From Octadecabacter temperatus (GTDB lineage: Bacteria > Pseudomonadota > Alphaproteobacteria > Rhodobacterales > Rhodobacteraceae), in the NCBI RefSeq assembly GCF_001187845.1, contig NZ_CP012160.1:1736001-1800000 (forward strand): a stretch of DNA of 64,000 nucleotides. Reading direction: 5' to 3'. The notes beneath the pieces are model-generated. The model searched no databases and had not been told where the DNA came from. It saw nothing but the letters and a program-made list of their open reading frames with translations. Below are positions 63,268 through 64,000 of the stretch, in pieces. Made by a program: the position numbers and the translations under genes. Numbering within the stretch: the stretch's first letter is position 1; every line of letters begins with the position of its first letter.

Positions 63268-64000
63268 TCAAAAATCGAGACCAAGGTCCACAGTTGGCGA
63301 AGAATGGGTCAATGCGCCCGAGGAAATGTAATCCACACCCGTGGCAGAGATCGAGGCAATGCGGTTTCGCACAACGTTGCCACTCGCTTCGGTAGTCATG
63401 TGGCCATCAACCATGCTGACGGCCTTTCGCAGCGCGTCGTTATCCATGTTGTCAAACAAGACAACACTTGCACCGCCAACCTCCAAGACTTCTTCCAATT
63501 GATCTAACCTGTCGACTTCGATTTCAACGGCCATCATGTGGCTGGCGTTGGTTTTAACGGCTTCCAAAGCAGCCCTTACGCCGCCTGCGGCCGCGATGTG
63601 ATTGTCCTTAATCATGATCGCGTCGCTCAAGCTGAATCGATGGTTTGAACCACCGCCATGAAGCACGGCGAGCTTTTCAACGATGCGCAATCCAGGTGTT
63701 GTTTTGCGCGTGCAGGTAACCTTTGTTTTGGTTCCTTTGGTTTCGGCTACAAAACCCGCAGTCATTGTCGCGATACCAGTTAGACGACCCGCAAAGTTCA
63801 ACGCGACGCGTTCTGCAGACAGGATAGACCGCGCGCTGCCTTCAATCGTCATCAACGCATCACCAGCAGAGCATAAAGATCCGTCGGTTTTATGGGTGGT
63901 CACCGTAAGGGTCGGATCGACAAGTTTGAATGCGATTTGCGCGATCTGCATGCCAGAAACGATGGCGTCTTCACGCGCGTTGATTTGGGCTGTGTAGGTG
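63268..64000 (-). CDS. nadC: Nicotinate-nucleotide pyrophosphorylase NadC (cut by window edge)
   Basis: The C-terminal ~243 residues of quinolinate phosphoribosyltransferase, which makes nicotinate mononucleotide in NAD synthesis. The frame is open to the window edge. Visible motifs are LNFAGRLTGIATMT, CTRKTTPGLRIVEKLAVLHGG, NHRFSLSDAIMIKDNHI with the catalytic Lys, and VEIEVDRLDQL. The N-terminus lies beyond 64000. Confidence 0.96.
   Translation of the reverse strand, partial: TYTAQINAREDAIVSGMQIAQIAFKLVDPTLTVTTHKTDGSLCSAGDALMTIEGSARSILSAERVALNFAGRLTGIATMTAGFVAETKGTKTKVTCTRKTTPGLRIVEKLAVLHGGGSNHRFSLSDAIMIKDNHIAAAGGVRAALEAVKTNASHMMAVEIEVDRLDQLEEVLEVGGASVVLFDNMDNDALRKAVSMVDGHMTTEASGNVVRNRIASISATGVDYISSGALTHSSPTVDLGLDF

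Overview
The window reads as chromosome of a marine alphaproteobacterium of the Rhodobacteraceae (Roseobacter group). Indicators are an RNase E with an acidic insertion in its S1 domain, the DUF1476 (F1-ATPase zeta) protein, a split cobalamin methionine-synthase-like locus, an FGAM synthase made of purS and purQ, several TRAP transporters, and iron control sites of the Rhodobacterales type (TGA-N9-TCA and an Irr-type ICE). No rRNA, CRISPR array or complete insertion sequence was seen.

Region 1 (1-26.8 kb) looks like conserved core. On the minus strand are a cytochrome P450 cut by the left edge, a membrane alpha/beta hydrolase, ccdA, rne, a membrane protein, the dctB-dctD two-component pair, purC-purS-purQ, sufE, rnd, purM-purN and an EnvZ-like kinase. 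On the plus strand are a TusA-like protein, the ATPase zeta homologue, an MprF-like lipid aminoacylase, a homocysteine methyltransferase with its corrinoid protein plus GST and DUF1638 genes, a lipoprotein, a Hint protein, a fatty acid hydroxylase and an MBL hydrolase. tRNA-Ile(CAU) and tRNA-Asn(GTT) follow.

Region 2 (26,769-59,037, about 32.3 kb) is best read as a genomic island in tRNA-Asn. An 18-bp copy of the tRNA 3' end (26751-26768) recurs at 59020-59037, a degraded tyrosine-recombinase-like fragment lies near the right end, and an IS3-like transposase remnant near the left end. Cargo: (a) a large RTX calcium-binding protein; (b) a probable 5-oxoproline (pyroglutamate) cassette in which a TRAP importer, a fused 5-oxoprolinase, glutamate dehydrogenase and a MarR-like regulator would together take external pyroglutamate to 2-oxoglutarate; (c) an iron/haem block with two small unknown genes plus a siderophore-interacting protein, a TonB receptor broken by one stop codon, hmuR-exbB-exbD-exbD-tonB, hmuSTUV, a siderophore ABC importer, a 53-aa unknown gene coupled to hemP, a DUF1289 gene, dps and another small unknown gene. 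Four TGA-N9-TCA-like sites and one ICE palindrome tie this block into an iron regulon. Three of the small unknown proteins appear to be diverged relatives of one another.

Region 3 (59.0-64.0 kb) holds a second TRAP system (dctQM divergent from dctP), a GST and nadC, which runs off the right edge.
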